A stretch of 64,000 nucleotides of DNA from Brevinematales bacterium (GTDB taxonomy: Bacteria > Spirochaetota > Brevinematia > Brevinematales > GWF1-51-8), in NCBI GenBank assembly GCA_013177895.1, contig JABLXV010000004.1:66496-130495 (forward strand), read 5' to 3'. The number at the start of each line of letters is the position of its first letter. Position 1 is the stretch's first letter. Shown here one piece after another: positions 42,744 to 51,484 of the stretch. Under the pieces are notes generated by a model. That model searched no databases. It saw only the letters and a program-made list of their open reading frames with translations, and was not told the origin of the DNA. The translations under genes and the position numbers were made by a program.

Positions 42744-43347
42744 CGTGCCGTCTTGTATCGAAATTTCCTATCAGCTTTTCCAGTTTCCTCTTGATCTTCT
42801 CCGCCTCCTCGTACTCCTCGTTGGTTAATAGCTTCTCAAGTTTATTGTTCAGGAAGAGGATTTCCTGCTTGAGGAGATACAGTTTGGCAAACTTCTTGGG
42901 CATCTTTCCTTTATGAGACGTTCCGCGTTCCAATTCAAATACGAATTCCCCGATATATTCCTTAAACGTATCGTAGCACTCCGGGCATCCTAAACTCCCG
43001 GTCTCCTTGAACTGCTCGAATTTTAATCCGCAATACGGGCACATCTGCCCGCGTTCCTCGCCGGTTTGTTTTTTATCAGAGTTCTCAGGTTTCATCTTCA
43101 TTCCAATTTGGTTGATATTCGATATTATCCCGGTTAATAAATCTTTCATCTCTTCTATCACATGCAGAAGTTTCTGATCCACAAAATTTAAATCCTTGAT
43201 GTTATCTTTATCCTGAAGATACCTGATAGCGCAGCCCGCACACAAGCCCTTCTGCTCTATATGATCGCCGGAAACAATTTTTACAAAAATGACCGAATCT
43301 TCTTTCCCGCAGATGCTGCATTTGGATGAATCACTTCGATCCAGCAT
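42730..43347 (-). CDS. mcsA: McsA-like zinc-binding activator protein
   Basis: 205 residues. Two zinc-finger pairs (CSICGKED with GLCAGCAIRYL; CPYCGLKF with GCPECYDTF) and a C-terminal UVR domain (LTNEEYEEAEKIKRKLEKL), as in Bacillus McsA, which activates McsB and ClpC. The first finger appears intact. GGGAGGG precedes the ATG. It heads mcsA-mcsB-clpC; the usual leading ctsR gene is absent. Confidence 0.9.
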   Translation of the reverse strand: MLDRSDSSKCSICGKEDSVIFVKIVSGDHIEQKGLCAGCAIRYLQDKDNIKDLNFVDQKLLHVIEEMKDLLTGIISNINQIGMKMKPENSDKKQTGEERGQMCPYCGLKFEQFKETGSLGCPECYDTFKEYIGEFVFELERGTSHKGKMPKKFAKLYLLKQEILFLNNKLEKLLTNEEYEEAEKIKRKLEKLIGNFDTRRHDEIH

Positions 43348-43668
43348 TATTCCCTCCCGTTAAAATTAAAGCCCTCCTCAATTTCACATCTATTATAGAA
43401 TTATCGCATTACTTTTAAAAAAACTAAATAGAAATGCTACTAAAACCGCTTATATATTATACCTTAATATTTATCAAAATTAAATCAATCAGTATAAGAT
43501 AATGAAGAATCATGGTTTTGTCAATAGAAGATTCGTATTACTTGAAGGTGATTCTGTAAGACCAATTCTCTGTCCGGTAAGGCAAACGGTTCGATTCTAC
43601 GGGAATAATACTCCGGATTCTTTTAATAGCTGTTTCCCACTATGCGCTTCAAGGATTGAAGTATTTAA
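43348..43668. other. Gap upstream of mcsA with no recognised gene
   Basis: The gap holds a promoter-like pair at 43496-43524 and a leader of about 145 bases. A short plus-strand frame (43502-43744) runs into the neighbouring gene and looks like a shadow. I see no CtsR-type (AGGTCAAA repeat) or CIRCE (TTAGCACTC-N9-GAGTGCTAA) operator. Confidence 0.6.
43496..43524 (-). promoter_or_regulatory. Promoter of mcsA-mcsB-clpC
   Basis: TTGACA, 17-base spacer, TATCTT on the minus strand. The leader to the mcsA ATG would be about 145 bases. Confidence 0.5.
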
Positions 43669-44292
43669 TCATGATTTCAAGATTTTTCCGATGAATGCTT
43701 CCGCTTTTTCAACCGCGCGGCTCCATTCTCCCTTCTTTAAATAACAGTACAGCCCGGCGGATTTCCGTTCGCCCCCCATCCGGAAATAGATAAACCCCGG
43801 CGTATCCATCCCGCTGAGAAATTCCTCCATCGCGGGTTTTCCCTTCTCGTCGTACAGGAACACCGCCCGCTTGCTGCCGATAACACCCTCGGCCGCCGTG
43901 AGACGGGGATTATCCCGGTATTCCGATACCAGCCTGCGCGAACCGTACTCGACTATATGGAACTCGAACCCCGGGTCGGTTTTCAGCCCCCAGTCCACCC
44001 ATAGGCGGTCGTTCCTCGATGTGAGTTTCGATATCGGGAAATACAGTACGCTGTGACGCGGAAGCATCAGCATGGTAATTTTCAGAGTGGCATATTTTTC
44101 CACTACGTACGCCGCGCGGAAACCGATCAGCCCGCCGATCCAGATATAGGTCTGATCTTTAGGGCGGAAGATTCTCTCGAGTTCCTTCGAGACTTCCCTT
44201 GATAAACGCAGGTTGATATTTCTGCCGAAAATATATCCCAGTACAAGCGCAAGCGCGGCGAAGGAAATAATGATAAAAGAAACAATATCCAT
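43669..44292 (-). CDS. Membrane-anchored protein of unknown function
   Basis: 207 residues with an N-terminal membrane segment (FIIISFAALALVLGYIFG) and a mostly beta soluble part. No recognised family. It lies between mcsA and folK without a clear promoter. Its reading frame is confident because it is long and uninterrupted. Confidence 0.65.
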   Translation of the reverse strand: MDIVSFIIISFAALALVLGYIFGRNINLRLSREVSKELERIFRPKDQTYIWIGGLIGFRAAYVVEKYATLKITMLMLPRHSVLYFPISKLTSRNDRLWVDWGLKTDPGFEFHIVEYGSRRLVSEYRDNPRLTAAEGVIGSKRAVFLYDEKGKPAMEEFLSGMDTPGFIYFRMGGERKSAGLYCYLKKGEWSRAVEKAEAFIGKILKS

Positions 44293-44349
44293 GATGATTT
44301 TTCCTGATTTGTATTATAATCGAATATAAACCATATGTCTACAGCATTT

Positions 44350-44378
44350 TTGAAAATTTCAGTTTTTTACAGTATAAT
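44350..44378 (+). promoter_or_regulatory. Promoter of folK
   Basis: TTGAAA, 17-base spacer, TATAAT. The -10 ends 20 bases before the ATG at 44398, so the leader is very short but still includes GGAGG. Confidence 0.65.
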
Positions 44379-44397
44379 ATACCCGGAGGTGCAGAAG

Positions 44398-44862
44398 ATG
44401 CGGGTTTATATCGGTATCGGATCGAATCTGGGAAATCGCAAGAAGTATATCCGCCAGGCGTTGGAAAGGATGTGCGAGTTTATGAGCATTACCCGTTACT
44501 CGAAGCCCTATCACTTCCCCCCCTACGGGTTTACCCGTCAGCCCGATTTTATCAATATGGTGATCGAAGGGGATACCGACCTCGAACCGTCGCACCTGTT
44601 ATCGGAACTGCTCCGGATCGAGCAGGACCTCGGACGACAGCGTGTCGCCCGTTGGGGCCCGCGCGTCATCGATCTGGATATCCTGTTCTACGAGGATATT
44701 ACCTTATTCGATAACGACGGCGCTAATCCGCTGATCATCCCGCATCCCGATATGCATAAACGGGAGTTCGTGCTGAAACCCCTTGCCGATATCGCGCCCG
44801 ATTATATTCATCCTACCCTTCATGTCACTATCCGCGAACTCTACGATGCACTTAAAAAATAA
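44398..44862 (+). CDS. folK: 2-amino-4-hydroxy-6-hydroxymethyldihydropteridine pyrophosphokinase
   Basis: 154 residues. HPPK adds pyrophosphate to hydroxymethyl-dihydropterin in folate synthesis. IGSNLGNRKKYIRQALERM, YSKPYHFPPYGFTRQPDFIN and RWGPRVIDLDILFYED are the family signature. I chose the ATG at 44398, eight bases after GGAGG; the frame from 44335 starts upstream of the promoter. Other folate genes are not in the window. Confidence 0.95.
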   Translation: MRVYIGIGSNLGNRKKYIRQALERMCEFMSITRYSKPYHFPPYGFTRQPDFINMVIEGDTDLEPSHLLSELLRIEQDLGRQRVARWGPRVIDLDILFYEDITLFDNDGANPLIIPHPDMHKREFVLKPLADIAPDYIHPTLHVTIRELYDALKK

Positions 44863-44887
44863 TCCGCTTGAATAACTCTACACTCTA

Positions 44888-46150
44888 TTAGTATTCTCCC
44901 TCTTCATCGGGGATATCCAATGAGTAATACGATACCGGTAACCAATCGTTATGGTCGTCAAGGAATAAGACTTCTGAAATATCGAAATACTTCCACCGCA
45001 GGTTATACCCGTCGGGGTAATCGCTGGTATTGTTGATCAGAGGGTCGTCCCATGTCGTATCGACTATATGCCACCCTCCCGCCCAGGAAACCTCGTTCCA
45101 TGCGTGATTGATCGTGGTGGAACCGCCCGCCATACCATGAATATATTTTGTCGGAACATCGAGCGCCCTGAGCATTGCGGCGTACAAGAACGAATACCCC
45201 GCGCAGACCGCGGAACCCCGTTGATAGCATATCACCGCGTCCATCGGCTTCGTTACGGTCAACGCCTCGAGATCGTAGTAAATACTCTTCACGATATAAT
45301 CGTGCAAAATCAGCGCCTGATTGGATACCACCGGTTCCGATCCCGCGAGCTGATACGCCAGCCCGCGAATCCCCGGATCGAGCGACTGAACCATCCCCGA
45401 CGGCATCAGGTAACGGAAATCGTTCGTACGGGAATTAGTCGCCCACATAATCGCCGCGATATACCAATACCCGTCGGGATGAGGCCCGTTCATTACCTGG
45501 ATTTTATAAATCCCGCCGCCGTAACGCATAAATATTCTTTGCTCGAAATAGCCTTTATTATCGACATAGTACCAGATCGAGTTGGAAGTATCCGGCGACT
45601 GGATCGAGATAGCGATACGCGGATAGTCCACCCCATAATTCGTCCCCTTGATGACAAAATAAGAATCCGCGATAAAATTACTGGCAGTCCCGCTCGTTAT
45701 TTTTACATTTTTCGTATATATCGAATAGGTCTTCATCTGCATGGTTGTGAGATTGCTGATAAACCCGGCGACAGTCACTCCCCCGAATACGAGGCTGGCC
45801 GGCGGGGTACGCATCGGGATGACCGGCAGAGTGAACGTCGACCCGCCGAACGAGGCGGATAGTTTGTAGTAGTAGGTGGTATCGGGGGATAGTCCCGAAT
45901 GGGAATACTTCAGGCCGCTCCCGCTATATAACACGCTGAACGTTCCGTTGGATGTGGCCGACCATGATAAACTATATCCGGTCGCGCCGTTGGTGGCAGG
46001 CCATGAGAATACCATCGTATCCGGGCTGAACGAGTCGACCGAGAGGCGGAATATTTTTACCGCCGCCGGCGCGGTTGTATCTCCCGGCGCGGGAGCGCAG
46101 GAAATCACCCCTAAAAAGACGATGCCTATTATTACCAAATACTTACCCAT
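44888..46150 (-). CDS. Lipoprotein with fibronectin type III and transglutaminase-like domains
   Basis: 420 residues. Lipobox GVISC (Cys18), an Fn3 domain (about 28-115), an intermediate beta region, and a transglutaminase-like domain with Cys316 (GSAVCAGYS), His349 (NHAWNEV) and Asp364 (DTTWDDP), a plausible catalytic triad. Homologues are peptidases or crosslinking enzymes. AGGAG precedes the ATG. It is convergent with folK and divergent from argG. Substrate unknown. Confidence 0.82.
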   Translation of the reverse strand: MGKYLVIIGIVFLGVISCAPAPGDTTAPAAVKIFRLSVDSFSPDTMVFSWPATNGATGYSLSWSATSNGTFSVLYSGSGLKYSHSGLSPDTTYYYKLSASFGGSTFTLPVIPMRTPPASLVFGGVTVAGFISNLTTMQMKTYSIYTKNVKITSGTASNFIADSYFVIKGTNYGVDYPRIAISIQSPDTSNSIWYYVDNKGYFEQRIFMRYGGGIYKIQVMNGPHPDGYWYIAAIMWATNSRTNDFRYLMPSGMVQSLDPGIRGLAYQLAGSEPVVSNQALILHDYIVKSIYYDLEALTVTKPMDAVICYQRGSAVCAGYSFLYAAMLRALDVPTKYIHGMAGGSTTINHAWNEVSWAGGWHIVDTTWDDPLINNTSDYPDGYNLRWKYFDISEVLFLDDHNDWLPVSYYSLDIPDEEGEY

Positions 46151-46231
46151 ATTATTCTCCTCAGATGTTACTTATAGTATGCCCTAATATCAGTAAAATT
46201 TCAATAACGGCTTGCCATTTTTATTTCCAGA

Positions 46232-46260
46232 TTGATTTTTTAACCGGAATGGTATATAAT
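46232..46260 (+). promoter_or_regulatory. Promoter of argG
   Basis: TTGATT, 17-base spacer, TATAAT, 29 bases before the ATG at 46290. No ARG-box-like repeat is obvious. Confidence 0.6.
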
Positions 46261-46289
46261 TATGACGAATTTCTTTGAAGGAGCGCATT

Positions 46290-47486
46290 ATGAAAATCGT
46301 GCTGGCATATTCCGGGGGATTGGACACATCCGTGATACTCGCGTGGCTGAAGCAGAAATACGACGCCGAAGTGATCGCCTACGCGGCGGACCTCGGGCAG
46401 GAAGAGGACTGGGACGCCGTCCGCGAGAAAGCCCTGCGCACCGGGGCCAGCAAGGTCTATATCGAGGATATGAAGGAAACATTCGTTACGGACGCTGTTT
46501 TCCCCGCGATCAAGGCGAACGCGGTTTACGAGTATAAATATATGCTGGGGACCTCCCTGGCGCGGCCGCTGATCGCGAAACGCCATGTGGAGATCGCGCT
46601 CAGGGAAGGCGCCGACGCGGTCGCTCACGGCGCTACCGGCAAGGGCAACGATCAGGTGCGGTTTGAGCTTACCTTCAGGGCGCTCGCCCCTCATCTGAAG
46701 ATTATCGCGCCGTGGAAGATGGACGACTTCTTCAAGGCGAGGAACGATCTCATCGATTTCGCCAAGGCGAACAATATCCCTATCCCGGTATCGAAGGATA
46801 AGCCTTACAGTATGGACGCGAACCTGCTGCACATCTCCTATGAGGGCGGTATCCTCGAAGACCCCGCCAACGAGTACGATAAATCGATGTTCCTGATGGG
46901 AGTCGACCCGTCCGACGCGCCGGATAAGCCGGAGTATGTGGAAATCGAGTTCGAGAAGGGTATCCCTGTCGGGGTGAACGGCAAACGTATGAAACCCTGC
47001 GAACTTCTCTGCGAAGTCAATACCATCGGCGGACGGAACGGTGTGGGTTTGGTCGACCTTGTGGAGAACCGGCTCGTCGGCATCAAATCGCGAGGGGTAT
47101 ATGAAACTCCCGGCGGGGCGATCCTGATCGAGGCGCATAAGGCGCTCGAGAGCATCACGCTCGAACGGGATACGATGCACTACAAGCAGATCATGGAACT
47201 GACCTACGCCGAGATGATCTATAACGGGAAATGGTACCATCCGCTGTTCGAGGCGATGACCGCGTTCTTCGATAAAACGCAGGACGTCGTAAACGGCACG
47301 GTTACACTCAAGCTCTATAAAGGAAATATCATACCCGCGTCGCGGAAATCCCCCGACTCGCTCTACGACGTCAACCTGTCGACGTTCGAGGAAGGGAGCG
47401 GGTATGACCAGAAGGACGCGATCGGCTTCATTAAGCTGTACGGCCTGCCGATGCAGGTGTACGGCGCGAAGCACAGGAAGAAATAA
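46290..47486 (+). CDS. argG: Argininosuccinate synthase
   Basis: 398 residues. ArgG joins citrulline and aspartate with ATP in arginine synthesis. [12 protein letters not shown] (ATP P-loop), [39 protein letters not shown] and [17 protein letters not shown] are the expected motifs. The ATG at 46290 has AAGGAG at good spacing; an in-frame upstream start has none. No other arg genes are near; the U32 gene follows. Confidence 0.96.
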   Translation: MKIVLAYSGGLDTSVILAWLKQKYDAEVIAYAADLGQEEDWDAVREKALRTGASKVYIEDMKETFVTDAVFPAIKANAVYEYKYMLGTSLARPLIAKRHVEIALREGADAVAHGATGKGNDQVRFELTFRALAPHLKIIAPWKMDDFFKARNDLIDFAKANNIPIPVSKDKPYSMDANLLHISYEGGILEDPANEYDKSMFLMGVDPSDAPDKPEYVEIEFEKGIPVGVNGKRMKPCELLCEVNTIGGRNGVGLVDLVENRLVGIKSRGVYETPGGAILIEAHKALESITLERDTMHYKQIMELTYAEMIYNGKWYHPLFEAMTAFFDKTQDVVNGTVTLKLYKGNIIPASRKSPDSLYDVNLSTFEEGSGYDQKDAIGFIKLYGLPMQVYGAKHRKK

Positions 47487-47555
47487 CGTGATACTTATAA
47501 AGTTACAGTTCCCGGGAAAACTCTTCGCTTTCCGGTATCGCGCAATAACCCGATA

Positions 47556-49397
47556 ATGAGGGAAATAGAACTTCTCGCTCCCGCGCGCGATAAGGACTGC
47601 GGGATCGCCGCCGTGAAATGCGGCGCCGACGCGGTATATATCGGCGCGGATAAATTCGGCGCGCGCAGCGCCGCGTCCAATCCCGTCTCCGAATTGGAGG
47701 AACTGATCAGCTACGCCCACCGTTACCGGGCGCGGGTCTATATCACCCTGAACACCCTTCTATTCGATCACGAACTGTCCGACGCGGAACGGTTGATCCG
47801 CGAGGTATACGATATGGGCGCGGACGGGCTGATCGTGCAGGACATGGGTATCCTCGAAATGGATCTCCCGCCAATTCCGCTGATCGCGAGTACGCAGACG
47901 CATAATCATACCCCGGAACGCGTAAAATTCCTTGAGGACGCGGGGTTCACCCGCGCCATCCTCGCGCGCGAACTGACGCTGGACGAGATCGCCGCGATCA
48001 GGGATAATACCTCCATCGAGCTGGAAACATTTATCCACGGCGCGCTCTGCGTCAGTTACAGCGGGCAATGCTATATCAGTCATGCCTGCTATGGGCGCAG
48101 CGGAAACCGCGGGGAATGCGCCCAGCCGTGCCGGATGACCTATTCCCTGCTCGACCGGGATAAAAAACTACTCATCAAAGATAAGTACCTGCTCTCGCTG
48201 AAAGACCTCAACCTGTCGGAACATCTCCGTGAGCTGATGGACGCAGGGGTGACGTCGTTTAAGATCGAGGGACGGCTGAAAGACGAGAACTATGTGAAAA
48301 ATGTCGTGAGCTATTATCGCAGGCGGCTGGACAGTCTGATCGATGGCTCCGACTACCGCAGGTCGTCGAGCGGGCGTTCGACGGTGGAGTTCACCCCCGA
48401 CCCGCAGAAGAGCTTCAACCGCGGGTTCTCCACCTACTTCCTCAACGGAAGGAGGCAGGGTACCGGTTCGGTGCATACCCAGAAGTCGATCGGCGAACCG
48501 CTCGGTAAGGTGATCACCAAGGGTCGGGATTGGTTTATTATCGATGGCGGCAAGGAGCTGAATAACGGCGACGGTATCTGCTACATCGACGATAACAATA
48601 TCCTCGCCGGGACGAATATCCTTTTTTCCGAAGGGAACAGGGTCTTTCCGCACGACAACCGTTATATAAAAATCGGGCTGACCGTCTACCGGAACAGCGA
48701 CCACGATTTTATCAAGGAACTGAAGCGTAAAAAGATCGAGCGGAAAATCGATATCGATCTGGCGTTCGAGGAGAGCCCCGACGGGTTTGTCCTACGCGCG
48801 GCGGATGAAGACGGGATTACCGCGGAGTACGCGCTGACGGGTGAAAAAGTCCCCGCGCAGAATCCCGAGAAGGCGGCGGAGACGGTTAAAAAGCAGCTTC
48901 TGAAATTCGGCGATGAAATTTTCCATGTCCGCGATTTCCGCGTCGGCCTGTCGCAGTCCTATTTCTTCCCGGTCAGCGTCCTCAATGACGCGCGGAGGAG
49001 TCTGGTATCCGTGCTTGAGAAGAACCGCGCTAACGCGTTCCCACGCAAGGAAATACCGATAGTGAAGAACAGCGTGCCCTTTCCGGTGACCGAACTCGAT
49101 TTTACGGGGAATGTCCTGAACCGGCTCGCAAGCCGGTTTTACGAACGTCACGGGGTGAAAATCCTGCGGCCGGCCACCGAATCGGGGTTGGATTTAAAGG
49201 GCGAAATTGTGATGACGACGCGTTACTGCCTGAAATACGAACTGGGATTATGCGGGAAACACCCGGTAAAACCGGAATCTATCCCGCTGAATACCGGCGA
49301 TATCAGGGAACCGCTGTACTTAGATGATGGGAAACGGAAATTCAGATTGGAATTCGACTGCGCGAAATGCAGGATGAATATAGTTCTGGATAGTTGA
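47556..49397 (+). CDS. U32 family peptidase (RlhA/YhbU type)
   Basis: 613 residues. The N-terminal U32 domain shows LLAPARDKDCGIAAVKCGADAVYIG, SLKDLNLSEHLRELMDAGV and SFKIEGRLK; a cysteine set (CVSYSGQCYISHAC, GECAQPCR) suggests an Fe-S or metal site as in E. coli RlhA, which hydroxylates 23S rRNA. Members have been called collagenase-like or RNA-modifying. It follows argG by about 70 bases, has no ribosome site and is probably cotranscribed. Activity cannot be assigned between those roles. Confidence 0.88.
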   Translation: MREIELLAPARDKDCGIAAVKCGADAVYIGADKFGARSAASNPVSELEELISYAHRYRARVYITLNTLLFDHELSDAERLIREVYDMGADGLIVQDMGILEMDLPPIPLIASTQTHNHTPERVKFLEDAGFTRAILARELTLDEIAAIRDNTSIELETFIHGALCVSYSGQCYISHACYGRSGNRGECAQPCRMTYSLLDRDKKLLIKDKYLLSLKDLNLSEHLRELMDAGVTSFKIEGRLKDENYVKNVVSYYRRRLDSLIDGSDYRRSSSGRSTVEFTPDPQKSFNRGFSTYFLNGRRQGTGSVHTQKSIGEPLGKVITKGRDWFIIDGGKELNNGDGICYIDDNNILAGTNILFSEGNRVFPHDNRYIKIGLTVYRNSDHDFIKELKRKKIERKIDIDLAFEESPDGFVLRAADEDGITAEYALTGEKVPAQNPEKAAETVKKQLLKFGDEIFHVRDFRVGLSQSYFFPVSVLNDARRSLVSVLEKNRANAFPRKEIPIVKNSVPFPVTELDFTGNVLNRLASRFYERHGVKILRPATESGLDLKGEIVMTTRYCLKYELGLCGKHPVKPESIPLNTGDIREPLYLDDGKRKFRLEFDCAKCRMNIVLDS

Positions 49398-49407
49398 AAC
49401 CGTATTT

Positions 49408-50577
49408 CTACATCCCTTCCATACCTAAAACCTGATTGAACTTCTGCACCGTAGCATCCTCCATAATCCTGCGGATAACCGTCCGCCCGTTATCCTTTTC
49501 AAGGTCGATCTGGAGCTTGTACTTTAACAGCTTCGGTTCTTTCGCCGGATTATAGAAAATATTGATGATAGGCCGGAGAGAAAAAGGGTTTAAACGGTGA
49601 TCGACTACATAGCCGACCTCCCCGGTGTTCAGGAGAACATAAGAATTGACCGGATAAAGCGGTTCCCCGTTAATCTTTTTAATCATTTCTTTCAGGAATA
49701 CCTGTGCGATTTCCGGGTTGAATTTCGTCCCCGATTTTTCCATAATAAATCCAAATGCGTTGGAAAAAGGCTGGGCGACCTTATAGGTGCGCTTGCTCGT
49801 AATCGCGTCGAACACATCGGAGATGGAAATAATCTGCGCGAAAATGTTCGACTTATCCCACCGGATACCCAAAGGATAACCGCCGCCGGTATAATCCTCA
49901 TGGTGCAGTAATACCCCGTTGATGACATCCTTGCTGAACTGACTTTCAGCCTTGAGGATATTGTAGGCGAATAACGGGTGTTTTTTCATAATCGCCCATT
50001 CGGCGGGCGTCAGTTTATTCGGTTTATTGAGAATCTCTATCGGTACTAACGTCTTACCGATATCGTGCAGTATAGCCGCGGTACCGAGTATACGAATCTT
50101 CAATTCATCCAAATTCATCGCGAGCCCGCATGCGAGCGAAATAGTGGCGACATTGATGGAATGGGTATAGGTATAATCGTCGTAATCCGCCAGATCGAGC
50201 AGATTGAGACAGGTATCGTTATTGCTGCGTATGTCTTCGATAAAAGTATCGACTACTTCTTTCACTTCTTTCGCGGGGATTTCCGACTTCTGGCCCCTGA
50301 TCGCCCCTTCGATATCGTCGAGAACCGCCATGGCTTTATCGATATGTTCGTCCGCTATACTGGAGGTGGAATTCTCTTTCTTCAGTTTGAGCCGTTTGCG
50401 CGTATAGGTGATAGTCTTTACACCGCAGGCAAGAATCTGCTTGATCTGGTTTTCATTCAGCGCGACGTCCTTTTCGATGACTTTCGTGCCTTTTTCATCA
50501 AATCCGTCGCCCTTTAATACCATACCCGGCGCGAGAAAATGAGTTGAGACCTCGATTCTGATATCGTCCCACGGCAT
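49408..50577 (-). CDS. HD-GYP domain protein, probable c-di-GMP phosphodiesterase
   Basis: 389 residues. The N-terminal part (about 1-75) resembles DUF3391-type domains; the HD-GYP domain (about 120-330) has AAILHDIGKTLVP, KHPLFAYNIL, HHEDYTGGGYPLGI and DVFDAITSKRTYK. HD-GYP proteins cleave c-di-GMP. ATG at 50577 follows GGGGGG and a TTGACA/TACTAT promoter. The GYP loop is a near match to the family signature. Confidence 0.88.
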   Translation of the reverse strand: MPWDDIRIEVSTHFLAPGMVLKGDGFDEKGTKVIEKDVALNENQIKQILACGVKTITYTRKRLKLKKENSTSSIADEHIDKAMAVLDDIEGAIRGQKSEIPAKEVKEVVDTFIEDIRSNNDTCLNLLDLADYDDYTYTHSINVATISLACGLAMNLDELKIRILGTAAILHDIGKTLVPIEILNKPNKLTPAEWAIMKKHPLFAYNILKAESQFSKDVINGVLLHHEDYTGGGYPLGIRWDKSNIFAQIISISDVFDAITSKRTYKVAQPFSNAFGFIMEKSGTKFNPEIAQVFLKEMIKKINGEPLYPVNSYVLLNTGEVGYVVDHRLNPFSLRPIINIFYNPAKEPKLLKYKLQIDLEKDNGRTVIRRIMEDATVQKFNQVLGMEGM

Positions 50578-50601
50578 AACAACCCCCCAGTAAACTATAC
50601 A

Positions 50602-50630
50602 ATAGTACAATAATAATTGATAAATGTCAA
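50602..50630 (-). promoter_or_regulatory. Promoter of the HD-GYP gene
   Basis: TTGACA, 17-base spacer, TACTAT on the minus strand, 25 bases before the ATG at 50577. Confidence 0.6.
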
Positions 50631-50642
50631 AAATTTTAAATG

Positions 50643-51452
50643 CTATTTTTTGAATGTGCCGTCTTCTTTGAAGGTTACCGTCTTTCCGGCTTTTATTTTT
50701 TTCGATTGAATCTCACATTCCTTGGCAAGCGTCCCCGATTCGAGCTGCCCGTTATCGAAGAACTTCAGCGGTTTTCCCATTTTAAATACCATTCCGTTAA
50801 TCTCGGTATCTGATGCGGGAATTCCTGTCTTGACTTTTCCGTTGTTAAAGAATTCCAACGTCGTTTTTTCTTTGAATAGAATGCCCTGAACTGTAGAATC
50901 GGCGCCCAGCGTCCCCCGTTGAATATTCCCGTTCTCGTAGAACGCGATGATCTTCCCGGTTTTCCACATCCCCCCTTGAATACTTACATCTTCCATCGGT
51001 TTCACGCCCATAACGTTACCGTTGGAATAGAAATTGAGAAGAGTGTTTTTTTCGATCTTTATTCCCTGTACTATCGATTCCTCGGCCAATACCCCCCTTT
51101 CGATATACCCGTTCTCATAGAACAGGATCGGTTTACCGCTTTTAAACGGGACAGCCTGAATGACAGTATCGCCTTTGAGAGTCCCTTCTTTTATTTTACC
51201 CGATTCATAAAAAATCAAAGTCCCGCCCGACGGAAACGTCACTCCGCAGAGCATAAAATCTTTCGATAAAACCCCTACCTGGAGTTTTCCCGACTCATAA
51301 TAAACCACCATTTCCTTGGCTTTTAACGGAATCCCCTGTATCTCGGTATCCTTTTCTAAAAATACGACCGAGTTATCCGGCTTTTTATTCGCCGCGCTCA
51401 ATCCGCTTGTCAAGACCACGCACAACATCATCGCAGTCAGTAAAAATCTCAT
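50643..51452 (-). CDS. Secreted MORN-like repeat protein
   Basis: 269 residues with a signal peptide (FLLTAMMLCVVLTSGLSA) and about eight repeats of roughly 28 residues with the pattern YESGK/YENGN...G.L...T.IQG (VVYYESGKLQVG, LIFYESGKIKEG, ILFYENGYIERG, IAFYENGNIQRG, LKFFDNGQLESG), related to MORN repeats. Each repeat probably forms a beta-hairpin stack. A secreted structural or binding role is inferred. The gene lies 33 bases after the papain-family peptidase gene on the same strand. Confidence 0.75.
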   Translation of the reverse strand: MRFLLTAMMLCVVLTSGLSAANKKPDNSVVFLEKDTEIQGIPLKAKEMVVYYESGKLQVGVLSKDFMLCGVTFPSGGTLIFYESGKIKEGTLKGDTVIQAVPFKSGKPILFYENGYIERGVLAEESIVQGIKIEKNTLLNFYSNGNVMGVKPMEDVSIQGGMWKTGKIIAFYENGNIQRGTLGADSTVQGILFKEKTTLEFFNNGKVKTGIPASDTEINGMVFKMGKPLKFFDNGQLESGTLAKECEIQSKKIKAGKTVTFKEDGTFKK

Positions 51453-51484
51453 TCAAAATCCTCCTAGTACTATTACCCCAGATG

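Noticed and set aside
43348-43668. CtsR or CIRCE operator upstream of mcsA
   Set aside because: Neither consensus is present; only a sigma70-like promoter was seen.
46260-47720. Long minus-strand frame of about 486 codons opposite argG
   Set aside because: A shadow of argG codon bias; no recognisable motif and no ribosome site.
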